Shown: positions 23,160 through 34,800 of the stretch, piece after piece
How positions within the stretch are numbered: position 1 is the first letter of the stretch
Layout: every line of letters starts with the position of its first letter
Assembly: GCF_901709675.1 (NCBI RefSeq)
Contig: NC_051088.1
Location: 6,957,693 to 7,021,692 of the forward strand
Direction: 5' to 3'
Source of the DNA: Syngnathus acus
Taxonomy: Eukaryota; Chordata; Actinopteri; Syngnathiformes; Syngnathidae
DNA: 64,000 nt
The notes under the pieces: generated by a model
What the model was told of the DNA's origin: nothing
Seen by the model: the letters and a program-made list of their open reading frames with translations, nothing else
Database searches by the model: none
Translations under genes and position numbers: made by a program

Positions 23160-23945
23160 AACACATCTCTATTAGGAATGCCTTCATTCTTCTTGGTATG
23201 GCGCCGTGAGTGGCTGCCTCGCAGCAGTGTTCTCTCTTTTCCTCTTTATTTCCTTCTTTTCTCCTTTTTCTTTCTGTTCTTTTGTCCATTCGGCGATGCT
23301 GGTGCCTTCTACCGCACCTCGGTATCTCTTCGTATCGGGTATTTTTTTTTTCTTCCTGGGACCGGGTTCATCGGTCGAGACCGGCGTAACTCTACGACGG
23401 CTTCCTGCTTATCCGGCCAGTGATGACTGGGTCCCTCGCCTTGGCCTTGCAGCCGCAACCCCTGTGGGGAGTCCGCTCCCTCGCGCTCGTCGGAACCAAC
23501 GACTTTCGCCATGCTAGCCCCGTGGTGAGCATCTGCACGTGCCCCGACTGGGTGCCCAGGATGCTGCTCACACGTTTGCCTGCTTTGTGATGTTTTCACC
23601 GATTCACGACCACGGTCCATTGGGCGCCGTTGAACTGGACTGCCCTTACACCTGTCTATGGACCCCGTGGAGGCTATTTTGTGTGTTTTGGGGTGTTCTC
23701 TTGTATTGTGGGGTGCTGGTTGGCCGCTGTTACTTTTTTTTCCTTTGTCTTTTAGCTTTGATTTGCTTTGATGGCTTTTATCTTGAGCACTTTCTGACTT
23801 TCTTTGTGGCGCCGTTGTGTGGCAGCAGTTGAGTTGCGCTTATGCCATCTGTGTGTCTTTTGTGTACCCACTCTGTGGTATGGATACTGCTGGGGCCTGA
23901 ATTTCCCCACCCCTCGGGATCAATAAATATTCAATCAATCAATTG
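23160..23945 (+). mobile_element. Internally deleted LINE-derived segment
   Basis: It begins near 'TGGCTGCCTCGCAGCAGTGT' and ends with 'GGTATGGATACTGCTGG', CCTCGGGATCAATAAATATT and a CAATCAATCAATT tail. The end is the LINE 3' terminus seen at 7.9 and 20.7 kb. The roughly 700 bp before it are T/C-rich with no RT motifs, so it looks like a 5' UTR joined to a 3' end with the coding part lost. Boundaries are approximate. Confidence 0.45.
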
Positions 23946-24688
23946 AGCTGGATAGCAGTGATTTCATAAAAAATAGTCCTGCAGTTTGGTTTGCGTTTTG
24001 AAACCGAGTCATTGCTTGATTTGACAAAAATGAAAACAAAAGGAATTTTAAAATGAAACCAGCAAGTACAAAGTTTTATTTTAAGGAAGTGCAACATCAT
24101 TAGTTTGCCTTCTTTGGGGTAAGTGGGGGTAAGTGAAGGATGCAGACAAGTACAACAGTAACAATTTAAATCATGTGAGTCATTGCGCTATAATAAACAG
24201 CAATGTATTATATTTATTGCTTCGACTCCATTCAAAGAGCACAAGAGAAGCTATTTGAATGCCACTGGAAGAATGCTATTCGTAGAGATACTACATTCTG
24301 TTTTATCACTTATGCACAGCACTTTCTTACAACCGACGGTTATTATGAAGTGCCGTATGACTTACGTTGAGTGTGTGAAATTATTATATGACACTCAAAT
24401 TAAGAAAGGCATTTCAAAGAAAAAAATATTTAAATAACGAGGCTGAGGAATGACCCTAAGCTGTAAGTACGTCATTGTTTGACACGCCTGAGATAAATTC
24501 ATTTTTTACTCGTCAATAACTGTAGACTATCTTACTTATCTAAAACACTATATGTAGATTTTGAAGGTTTTTTTTACTCATATTTTATTTTTATTGTTTT
24601 TGTGACTCAAATGGGCGGTAGGGTGGCGCACTATTGGCGCAATAGTGCCCTCTATCTTAGAGCCGTCACATACAATGTAATTGCACCA

Positions 24689-25086
24689 TCACGTGCCATC
24701 TGCCACCCAGCCAGAACTTTCCCTCATTCATCGTTTACAGCTATGCCCAGTTGATTAGGACTCATTACCTGCTCAACGGTTCCCAATATAAGCGCACCGC
24801 TCCTGCCAGCACATTGTCAGTTTGTCCAGTTATGCTGCCCGTGTTCTCTCCGTTCCTGCTTTTGCACTTATTGTTTCCGGTTGCCGACCTTGCTTGCCAT
24901 CACTCCAACGACTGAAGCCCGAATGCCACCTGCCCTGACCCATTGCTCGTCCCTGACCACGTCTTCGCCTCGCCTTCTTGCTCCACCACACCCACAAAGT
25001 ACCAACTCTCCACTTCCCCTCTCCCTCTTGCCAATAAAAGACCACGCCCCACTTGGTTGTTCTGTCTCGTAAGGTTCTCCGTGACA
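24689..25086 (+). repeat. Left LTR
   Basis: Aligns by eye with 26297-26668 over its whole length: shared blocks include TTCCCAATATAAG, CGCCAGCACATTGTCAGTT-like sequence, a CTCCCTCTTG...CAATAAAAG polyadenylation block, and the end TCTCGT...CCGTGAC. TATA-like AATATAAG and AATAAA occur in promoter and poly(A) order. The outer boundary is uncertain by some bases. Confidence 0.75.
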
Positions 25087-26296
25087 GCACGAACTGACGA
25101 ACAAGGCGACCAGCGAACGGACTCTATACCCTGGACCGTCTGTTGGACTCAGAGTGGGACATCAACCGGATATCCGAGGAAATGGCAACGTTAACCCAGA
25201 TCGTCCTGCAGCAAAATCAGAAGCTTCAGCAGCAGCAACATTAGGAGCTAGTACAGGGTCTCAATGCCCTCAAGAACCTTACTCTATCTGCTTCCACCCA
25301 GTTAGCACGACCCCCTGCTGAACCCGACACCCGGCCATCAGCAGCCCTGATCTCAGCGCTGGACGTTCCAGAGCCCAAGGTTGGCAACCCCGAACCCTTC
25401 GACGAAGACTCAGAACAAGCTCGAGCGTTCATCTCCAACTACCGTATCGCCTTCGACCTCCAACTGAGATGGTCTCCTATGACCTTCCCCGTATTGTTGA
25501 GGACGCCATGGACCTGATGGGATGCGTAGACCGGCGAAGGAGCGAGACGGAGAAGAAGCCTCTCCCCTCTCTCCGCAGGCGTGCTGCCTGCTCGACGCCT
25601 CGGGTCTCATTAGCAACCCTGGCCAGACGCTCAACCCCACTTGCCGTCCGCCCGTGACCGGCACTCTTTCTCGGCCAGCCAGCACTTCTCAAATGCTCTT
25701 CCCACCCAGTCAAGCTGGCCTAACCCCACGGAGTTGGGGCGCGCTTCCCTCACTCCTGTGGAACGCCAGCGTCGTTTTCAGTACGACCTGTGCCTGTACT
25801 GTGGGGGTGGAGGGCCATCGAGTGGCGTCCTGCTCAGCTAAAGCCCAGCCCGGACCCAGCCAGGTGAAAATCCGTATGGGCTCAGTTTGCTTACCTTCCC
25901 ACTCTAGTAAGATCCCTGCTTTGTCGCCCTGAAGGCTGCAGACTCAGGCCCGGTCTCTTAGATGGCTGAAGCCCCCGGTCCCACCTCCTCGATGGCTCCT
26001 AACATCAGCTCCGCAATATGCTATCATCCCAGCTGTTTATGCCGTGTACCCTGACCAGCCGTCAATTGGAGGGGTCGTTGGAGACGGTCCCATTTAGTTC
26101 CTGTGCCCGCTTCAGTTCCTGCCACCGGACCTGCGTCCGCTCCCGATCCTGTTCCAGAACATGACTCGGCGCCTCCCGAAACCGCGTATGAGGACGAGAC
26201 ATTCTGTGGTTCTGTTCGATGACGGCGCTTGGGAGACGGACTTTTCAGATGGGGTTCGTGTTGGGGTTGGTTTGGGGATGTCAGGAGGCGAGGTTC

Positions 26297-26668
26297 TGTC
26301 ACGTGCTCGTGCCATCTGCCACTCACCCAAAACTTTCCCTGTCAATCATTGTTTACAGCCCTCCTCAGTTAAGTGGAACTCATTACCCGCTCAACCAGTT
26401 CCCAATATAAGGGCACCGCCCCCGCCAGCACATTGTCAGTTCGCTCAGTTATGCTCCCCATATTCCTGCTTTTGTGCTTGTTTCCAGTTGCCATACTTGT
26501 TTGCTGTCACGACTACGCCCGAACACCGCCTGCCCCGACTTGTTGCTTGTCCGTGACGTCTTTGCCTCTCCCTGCTGCACCGCACCCCAAAGTGCCAACT
26601 CTTCAGTTCCCTTCTCCCTCTTGTCAATAAAAGTCCGTGCCACACTTGGTTGCTGTCTCGTCCGTGAC
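26297..26668 (+). repeat. Right LTR
   Basis: Starts TGTCACGTGCTCGTGCCATC and ends GTCTCGTCCGTGAC. It is clearly diverged from the left LTR by substitutions and small indels, so the insertion is not recent. It carries the same AATATAAG and CAATAAAAG blocks. Confidence 0.75.
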
Positions 26669-28881
26669 TTACCTGCCATAATTATTTGATGGCTGGATAA
26701 CTTTTTGAACAAAAATTAAGGGAAAAATGGTGACAATCTTTTTAATTGTGTGTAACTGATGTAAATGTTCCAATAAAAAAAATCCAAAGTGCACATAAAA
26801 TGACAAATGCCCGCAGGTCTTGCGTTTGACACCACGATTTGAGAGGGTCTTTTAAAGTAACTATTTGAGGGAATATGCAGCCCATAAACATTAGCAAACA
26901 CTATAATACATGGAAATGTTCAGAGATTTATTCATTTTGACAATCAGAGCTGCCAGTTAAGTGTGTCTGTTTGGTTTTCCCTTCAATGCTGCTCCATTCA
27001 CATCCAGTGAATACCTCAATAGGGCACAATTCACTGTGCTGTACACAACAATGAGGCGGTCAGCGTGGTAGTTAAAAATAGCTCGGTGTAAAGCTATTCC
27101 AACCCAGAACATGATCGGATTTCATTTTAAGTGGCGCGACACTATATGCAAGCAGGTGCATTAATATTTCCTCATACCTGAACTATTAGTGTGCAGCATC
27201 AACAGCAAAACGCGTCTTCCACTGAATAACGGCAACTAAGCTTTCCTTTCTTGCGTATACAAAAATCAAGATTCAGTACGGTTTACGTCATTATGCACGC
27301 TGCATAAAAACGCAGAATGGTGCACATTCCATGCACGCTTGTTTGTTGTCGTTTTTGCAAACGCTCGTACGTACCTCCACGCCGTGCAAGACATGGCAAG
27401 CTGCTTGAATCTACAACGCAAGGACGCGCACTCACAACAATTGCGGCACAAGTGCACAATGACGTTGGACAGTTTTTTTTTTTTTTTTACGCCTTTATGA
27501 CATCGTTTTTCATCATCCATTCTTCCCAACTTGTATACCCTTATTGAACATAAAAGGCATGAAAAAACTGAGAGCCCATAACAATCAAGCACTCCAAATG
27601 CAACGTGGAGCCAAGTTGAATGAAAACATGGACATGACAAAATACAGAACCGACCTGCAGCGGAACGTTTGCGATGAAGTGGAAGCTTATTTTCGGAACG
27701 TCTCTTGCCCCGGTTGCCTCTGTGGTCCCACTGCTTCCCGATGCTCCTCTCTCTCTCTCTCTCTCTGCACTCGAGCACAGTAAAGACTACCAAAGAAGCA
27801 ACCAAAAGTACTCGCGCGCGCGCGCACCGCGCGCGATCACAAAAGTCTCTCTTTTTTTTTTTAAACTCAAGTAGGACATTTTGACCATAAGTACCTTGGA
27901 ACTTTTAGTTCAAGGGTCTTTTTCTTTATTCTTGTCTTTTATATTCTTTGTTTCCTTTTCGTTAGTTTGTGTTAACCTAAATCACCCGACAGCTAATGGA
28001 CGGCACTGCATCCTATCTACAGTAATTGTTGAAAATTGTTGTAAAAAAAATAAGCATTTGCAAAATTGTCATGTACACAGTAACAATTAATTGCTGTGAT
28101 GTATGCTTGAACGGAGACACCTTAATATTGCATTGTTCCCCCCAAAATAGAATGCATATACCGTATACTGTAGTCTTACAAAGGGCAATAAAAGTGCAAT
28201 CAGTCAAGGGTCAGTTTTTCTTTTTGGTGTATAACATAAACTAGAAACTTGTTCCATAGCTCTCTGATGTCCTGTATGTTTATTCTGGGATGTATGCAGT
28301 GCAAACAAGTCCCAACAACTGAGTAAAACTTAACGCCACAAAACAGAAACATATAAAGACATTAACACCATCACTAGGGTGTCAACTGTCAATAAAGTTT
28401 CTCAGAAAGTCAAGGAAGGGGTTATATTGAGCCTACCTACCTACAGTTTTGGAAAGCTGCAATGTTGTTTCTCCTCTCAAGCTCCCCCTACAGTTATGAG
28501 AAGGTATTGACTTTTAGCAGTTGTGGCAAAATGGCTTGCCCTGTTGATATGCATGCACATAAAATCCATTCATCCGTCCGTCCATCCAACACATGCACAC
28601 AAGCAATTTCAGCCAAGAACAAATTTTAATAAATAATTGTGCTTTAATAACAAAGTATTTAAAACGTTCATATAATTTGAACATGTAGGTATAAAAATAA
28701 ACAATTACTACACATTGTGTAAAAGGTGCTGTTTGCATAGCAACAGTGTACAAAAATATATTTTAAGAATGAATGAAAAATAAATTATTCTCTATATCAA
28801 GTCAAAAAAATACTTATTAGAATAGAGGATTGGCAGTAAGGCGGAGTGATTGTGGGCTCTTTTTATGAAAATACAACGCGA
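26669..28881. other. Intergenic region without a supported gene
   Basis: Lies between the LTR element and the 3' end of the giant gene. I see short low-complexity tracts only: a T run at about 27472-27488, (CT)n at about 27748-27765, and (CG)n with a GCGCGC block at about 27814-27831. Minus-strand AATAAA at 28279-28284 and ATTAAA at 28625-28630 and 28643-28648 are possible polyadenylation signals for the giant gene. The longest open frame (about 180 codons, minus) overlaps the CT tract and lacks family features. Confidence 0.5.
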
Positions 28882-31800
28882 TTACAAATTGCGAGGAGTG
28901 TGCTTAAGTTGCTTAAATGTGTCAGTCTCCACTGAACCCATTAGCCTTTTGTGCATGGCAAACGTTTTCAGTGGCGGTGCAGCAGTATTCCCACAATTCA
29001 GTGGCCTAGGAATCCATGTTTGACATTCCATTATCATGTCTTTTCTGTATTCAATGAAAGAGGCACGATGTCCACAGTTAGTGCACGTGACTGTTGAGGC
29101 CTTAAACAACATTGCCCTTTGGACCAGGTTTTTAGATTCTGGCATGGCGGCATTCCCATTGGCAGTGCCAAGTGTGGGTCCCCCTGAATCAGTTGTCCTG
29201 CTTCCCCAAGTGTCTCCCTCGTTTCTTCGTGGCACGGTATTGTCAGAAAGCATATTTTCCCTGTGTCTGTTTGGCTGTATCACAGGTACAGGCTCATTTT
29301 GTCTCATTGGAAGCCTCCGGCATTCTGATTTCAATCTCCATGGATCATCAATGGTCTGTTGTCTAAATTTATCTGGCACATATCTGATGGCTCCAAGCCC
29401 TAGGCCTTTTTGTATCAAACCCGTATTTGCTGGTGGCCTGGATTTCGGTGGAATGAGGTCCCGAGCAACAGTTGGTTCTTCTTTGGGCTTGTATGTAGCT
29501 CGTATCGCAGATTCCTGCCCTACCATATTTCGTCTCTGAGGTCGAAGGGGTTCGAGTTCTCTATCCACAATCATCCCTCCCTTGGGTTTGTACTGACTTC
29601 TTTTCTCAGGTCTGTACCCTATTTCCTTTCTTTTATCTGTCAGACTAGCAAACTTCTTGGCTTTGAGTGAATTGAAATCTTGACCAACTAACAGTACTTC
29701 CCCAGGACCGTTTGAAGCCTGGATCTCAGGTCCGAGCTCAAACTCTTTCTTTTTTATTTCTAGACTTGTGTTTTCAGCTGTTGGAGAAAAAAAGGACTTG
29801 CTCGCTTAGTTTTATAGGGAGACAGCGGATGGATCTCCGACATTGGCTTTTCCTCTGTTATTTTGGTATCTGAACACCAGCTGTCAACACTACTAGACTT
29901 TGATTTGTGATAGGAATCATTAATTGGTGGAAAGTTGATACTTTTAAATGCTGATTTATTTCCTTTCACTTGTTTCTGTGACGTTTTGTCCAGAGCCGGT
30001 GAAGGTTCTTGGTATGAATGTTCAATTGTGTGAGAACCTTTTGTTTGCTTGTGGAGTTCACCACAAACATCAGCTTTGCTCAGGACCTGTGGGGCAATTG
30101 TTGACTGTTGATCAGGATATCTGATGGCAAATGATGGCCGTATTATTTTATTCCTCTCTTGTGCGGATGGTGTTGGTCCAGGTCGAGTTCTATCAGCTAC
30201 AGTGATCTCTTTTGGCAGTACTGGGGGTTGTGGCCAATGTTGGTGAACTGTTTTAGACCCAGATGTCCCTTTCCTTTCCTTTTCTAGCAACTCTTCAGGT
30301 TTTGGTGCCTGAAAATGTAGTTTGCGCACCTTAGGCAGGAAGGATGCACTGACAGCATATGGAGAAAGTTGTGTCTCCTTTTGATTCGGTATCCTGAAAG
30401 TAAATGCACGTCGTACTCTTTTTACCTCATGAAGAGGTCCTTGTGGCCGGACTGGTTGAGATACATGTGATACAGTGATCTTTTCGTGTGGTGGGGTCAC
30501 GGGGCTAGATGCATCTTGTGCATCTGTTACTTGTTTTGATAAATCAGATGAACTCTTACTGTTGGACTCCTGAGCCGACTTAGATGTAATAGTTGTAGAT
30601 GACGTTTGATATTGATCAACTATGTGCCCTCTCCTGGGCCCGGAGGGAGGCTTTACGTCATCTTTAGAACTTGCCTCAGGCTTTTTAATACCTTGATACT
30701 TTGATTTATGATAAAAGTGGTCACTGGCTGATGAGGTAGAACTAGCATTTTGGGATATTTTTTCCCTTAGCTGTTTTTGTGCAGAGGCTTTGGGTAGTAT
30801 AGATGAGCATTCTTGGTCTGACTGTTCAGGAGTCTTTGCCTCCTTGCTTTCCATTTTCAGCAACTCGTCATATAAACCCTCTGGTTTTGAGGCGTGATGA
30901 TCTTGGCATGGGAGTGATTGCAGACCTGATGTTGCAGACATTACAGAAAGTTTTATTTTATTTTGATCAGGGATCCGGAGACAAAATGCGCTTCTTCTCT
31001 TTCGCCTCTCTTCACGTTGTGGTGGCATTGTTGCCGGTCGAGGTATATGAAATATAGGGCTCTCTCCTTGTGACAGTTGGACTGGCCCAAGTAAGTCATC
31101 TCCATCAGACAATGTTGTCTCTTTCATTGACGAGAACATAGATTCTGAAAAATCCCCTTTGGATGATAACGAAGACCTTTCAGACCCACTATCAGAAGCT
31201 TTACTAATTTTGTGTGGTAAAAAATGCACAGGACTAGAGGAATCCTCAATATCAGATGTGACAGTCTTTTTGTGTACTGATGGCCGTTTTCCTGATACGG
31301 CATCAGAATTTGGCAATGATTCAAAACTGCTGTCTGTATCAGACACAGTGGTTTCTTTTCGCCGTTGTGAATGCAATCGTTTGTCCTCTTTCTTTGACAC
31401 ACTTGTGTTTTTTGCTGCTAAAGAGAAAGGATTAACTAGAACCTCTATATCAGATATAGTAGCATCCTCTGCTGGTGATGGCAAGTGTTCATTTAAAGCC
31501 TCCAAATTATTTAAAAGGGTCTCTTCAGCTGTGTGCACAAGTCTAAATATGTCCTCAGTATTAGGTAATGATTCCCATCGGTTCTCTGTATTCGATACAG
31601 TGATCTCATCATGGGGTGGTGACTCAGGTCTGTTTGAGTCATCTGCATCAGATGAAACAAACTTTTTGTCTGGTGATGGCATTCCTGTTGATAACCCTTC
31701 CATATTTTGGACAAGATCAAATTGTCCCTCTGTGTTAGTATAACAGTGTAATGCTGTAGTCTCTCTGGAAGGGGATGGTAACGGTTTCGATAACTCATTG

Positions 31801-34800
31801 ACAGCAACATCAGTCATTTTGCCCATTGATAATACTGAGTCCAGAGTCTCTTTGGGTGGTGATGGTACAGGTCTTGATATTTCCTCTGTACCCTGCAATG
31901 CAGTGGTCAGGACCTCAGTATAAAAAAAAAAACATTTCTTTGTGCGGTGACGATACTAACTTCAATGGGACTTCTGTATTACAGTAGGTCTTTTCCCCAA
32001 GTTCAAAAGGAACTAGGTCCTCAATATCTGACCCAGAGGACTCCCTGTGAAGCCAAGAGACTGATTCAAGAGGATAGTCATGATCTGAAACAGGGATCTC
32101 TTCATTTGGTAGTCTGGCTGGTTCACATAAATTCTCCCGCAATGGCTCAAATAAGTCTTCTGTAGGTGATGCTAGCACTGGTCTGGAACATCTATCGGCA
32201 TCACACGTGGACATTGTTTTGTTTGGTGACAATACCGGTGTAGAAAAATCCTCTAGAGATAAATCTGGTTCAGATAAATCATCTGTACCAGGTAGACTGG
32301 TCTTTTTCTGTAGTGATGGAACAAAAAAAACAACGTCAGAAAAGGTGGGCCCTTTGTGAGGCAGGGGGACGAGTTTAGATGGGCCACCTTTATCACTTAG
32401 TTCCTCTGCATTTGGGAATGCTTCAAAGAGGGCTTTGGTATCAGATGAAATAGTATATCTCTCTGGTGATGTTACAAGTGGAGATGACTGGGACGATTCC
32501 TCTGTATCAGATACTGTGATCTCTTTGTGTGGTTGTTGGAGTGAGCCAGAAAATGGTGGTATTTCATCTACATTTTGGGGTGGTTTAGCTAGATCTGTTG
32601 CAATGTTCTCCCCATGAGGTAAAGATACTGATCCAACAAGGTCCTCTATGTGGGATACATAGGTCTTATGGCCTACTGCAGCTGATGATGCAAATGGGAG
32701 CGATTCTGATTGGTTATTTAGCTCCATCCACGGTGATGGCACTGGTTTATGTATGAAGTTAATATCATACCGAGAATATTCTTGGTTTGCTACTGATTCA
32801 TTGAGTTTCTCTTTATCAGCTAGAATGATCATACCCTCTAGATAATCTTCTTGAAAATCAGTGGTTTTGTTAATTGCTGATGGCAGTAGTCCAGATAGGT
32901 TTTCTGTATTAGGAAAAGTAATTGGTTTTTGAAATGCTGAAAGTGGAACTGACCTTGGTGGGTCATCTGTGGTTGGGACTGATAGGTTTCCTGTTCCATA
33001 CACAACATAATCTTTCTTTGGTGATATCATTGGTTCGTCCAAAACCTGTGTATTGGACACAATACTGTCTTTCACTAATGGCAATACCGGATATAAGTCA
33101 GAAGTAGTATCTGCTCCTGGTGATGGCGTTTGTCCAGTAATTCCTTCTATATCTAATTCTTTCTTTGGTGATGTCACCGGTTCAAATAATTCTTTACTTG
33201 GGACAATGTCAGATATGTCCTTAGACACAATAGATTCATCCGGTAATGGAACAACTTCATACCAGTCCACAACATTAGAACAGTCTATCAGTATTTCGAT
33301 CCCGTCTTTCACTTCAGAACAAGTGGCATGACTCTGTAATGACTGAGCTGGTTCAGTAATGTCTTCTGTAACAATGTCAAATGTATATTTTTGTATTGAT
33401 GGAATTACTCTCGTTATGTCTTCCATTTCATATTCAATTGTTTCCATCTGAGGTGATGACATTAATTCTGTGATTTCTTCTTTATGAGAATCAACTCTTT
33501 CCTCACATGGTAGAGAAACTGGTTGAGATGTTTTTTCGATTTCAGACTCAATATTTTCCATTTCTGCTGTAGGCAAAGATTCTTTGACATTGTCTGTATC
33601 ATAGGCCAGGGTCTCTCCAAGTGGTAAAGGAGTTGGTCTAGATACACCTTCTGCATCAAAATCACTAGTTTCTCCATTTGAAGAAGCAACTAATTCAAAT
33701 ATGTCTTCTGCATCAGGCAATATTATCTTTTTTTGTGGTGATAGAAACTTTCCAAGTGTGTCTTCTGTCCCACAGTCAATGTTTTCTTTCTGTGGTGATT
33801 GAATTGGTCCAGTTAAATCTTCAGTTTCACTTTTAATGGTTTCTAACAGTGGTGATGTCATTTGTTTAGTGAAGTCTTCTTTAGCTGAGTCATTTGTCTC
33901 TGCATTTGGTAAAGGAAGAGGTTCTGATGTTCCTTCTTTATAAATATCTAAGGTCTCACTTTGAGATGCTAGCGCTTTTCCAGCAATATGATCCGTATCT
34001 GCGTTGGGCCTCTCTCTTTGTTGTAATGGCCTTAGTCTTGCCCCATCTTCTATTTCAGAACCAGTGGCATCTATTTGTGGTAAGTGAACCGGTTCAGTAT
34101 TTTCTTCCGTATCAAAGTCAATTTTATTTTTTTGTGGTGATATAATTACTCCAGTTATGGCTTCCATTTCATATTCAACTGTTTCTATTTGAGGTGAGGA
34201 CACTAAGACTGTGACTTCTTCTTTATCAACTCTTTCCCTTTGTGGTAGAGGAACTGGTTGAGATATTTTTTCAGTGTCATACTCAGCGGTTTCCATTTGT
34301 GGTGGAGACAAATATTCTGCAGTGTTGTCTGCGTCATAGTCATGGGTCTCTTCATGAGGTAAAGGAACAATTCGAGATAAGCCTTCTGCATCGAATTCAG
34401 TGATCTCTCCTTGTGGTAAAGGAATTAGTCCAAATATATGTTCTGCATGAGAAATTGCTGTGATTTTGTGTGATGACGGGCCTGTTCCAGGTATTTCTTC
34501 TGTATCAGAGTCAACGTCTTTGTGTAGTAATTGAATTTGTCCAGTTATAACGTTAGTTTGACTTTGAATGCTTTCTACCTGCAGTGATGAAATGACATCA
34601 GTGCTGTTTTCACTATTGTCCTCACATGGTACAAGTGGTTCTGATATAGCTTTTGTATCCAGATCTAAGTTTTCCCTTTGTGGTGAAGGCACTTTTCTAG
34701 CAATATATTCTGTGTCAGATGTCTCTCTTTGTGGTGATGCCACTTTTCCATGAATGTCTTCAGTATCAATTGTCTTTTTTTCTGGTGATGGCATTTGTCT

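Larger units (their letters stand above)
24689..26668 (+). mobile_element. Internally deleted LTR retrotransposon (Ty3/Gypsy-like)
   Basis: Two similar direct repeats of about 370-400 bp (24689-25086 and 26297-26668) enclose about 1.2 kb. The interior begins with a broken gag-like frame (25183 to about 25935) containing a Gln-rich start with an early stop, a capsid-like segment rich in Ser/Phe/Asp, and a CCHC zinc-knuckle-like motif near 25790-25830. No protease, RT, RNase H or integrase motifs are visible. A purine-rich tract (GGAGGCGAGG, near 26284) precedes the right LTR as expected. The element is defective and could move only in trans. Confidence 0.8.

Noticed and set aside
27266-27805. 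About 180-codon minus open frame near 27.5 kb considered as a gene
   Set aside because: It starts in the (CT)n tract and has no domain, splice pattern or codon pattern typical of the neighbouring genes.
31880-31935. A short intron to explain the T11 frame change in the giant exon
   Set aside because: An acceptor-like GCATTGCAG exists, but there is no acceptable donor and the intron would be about 50 nt; a 1-base homopolymer shift is simpler.
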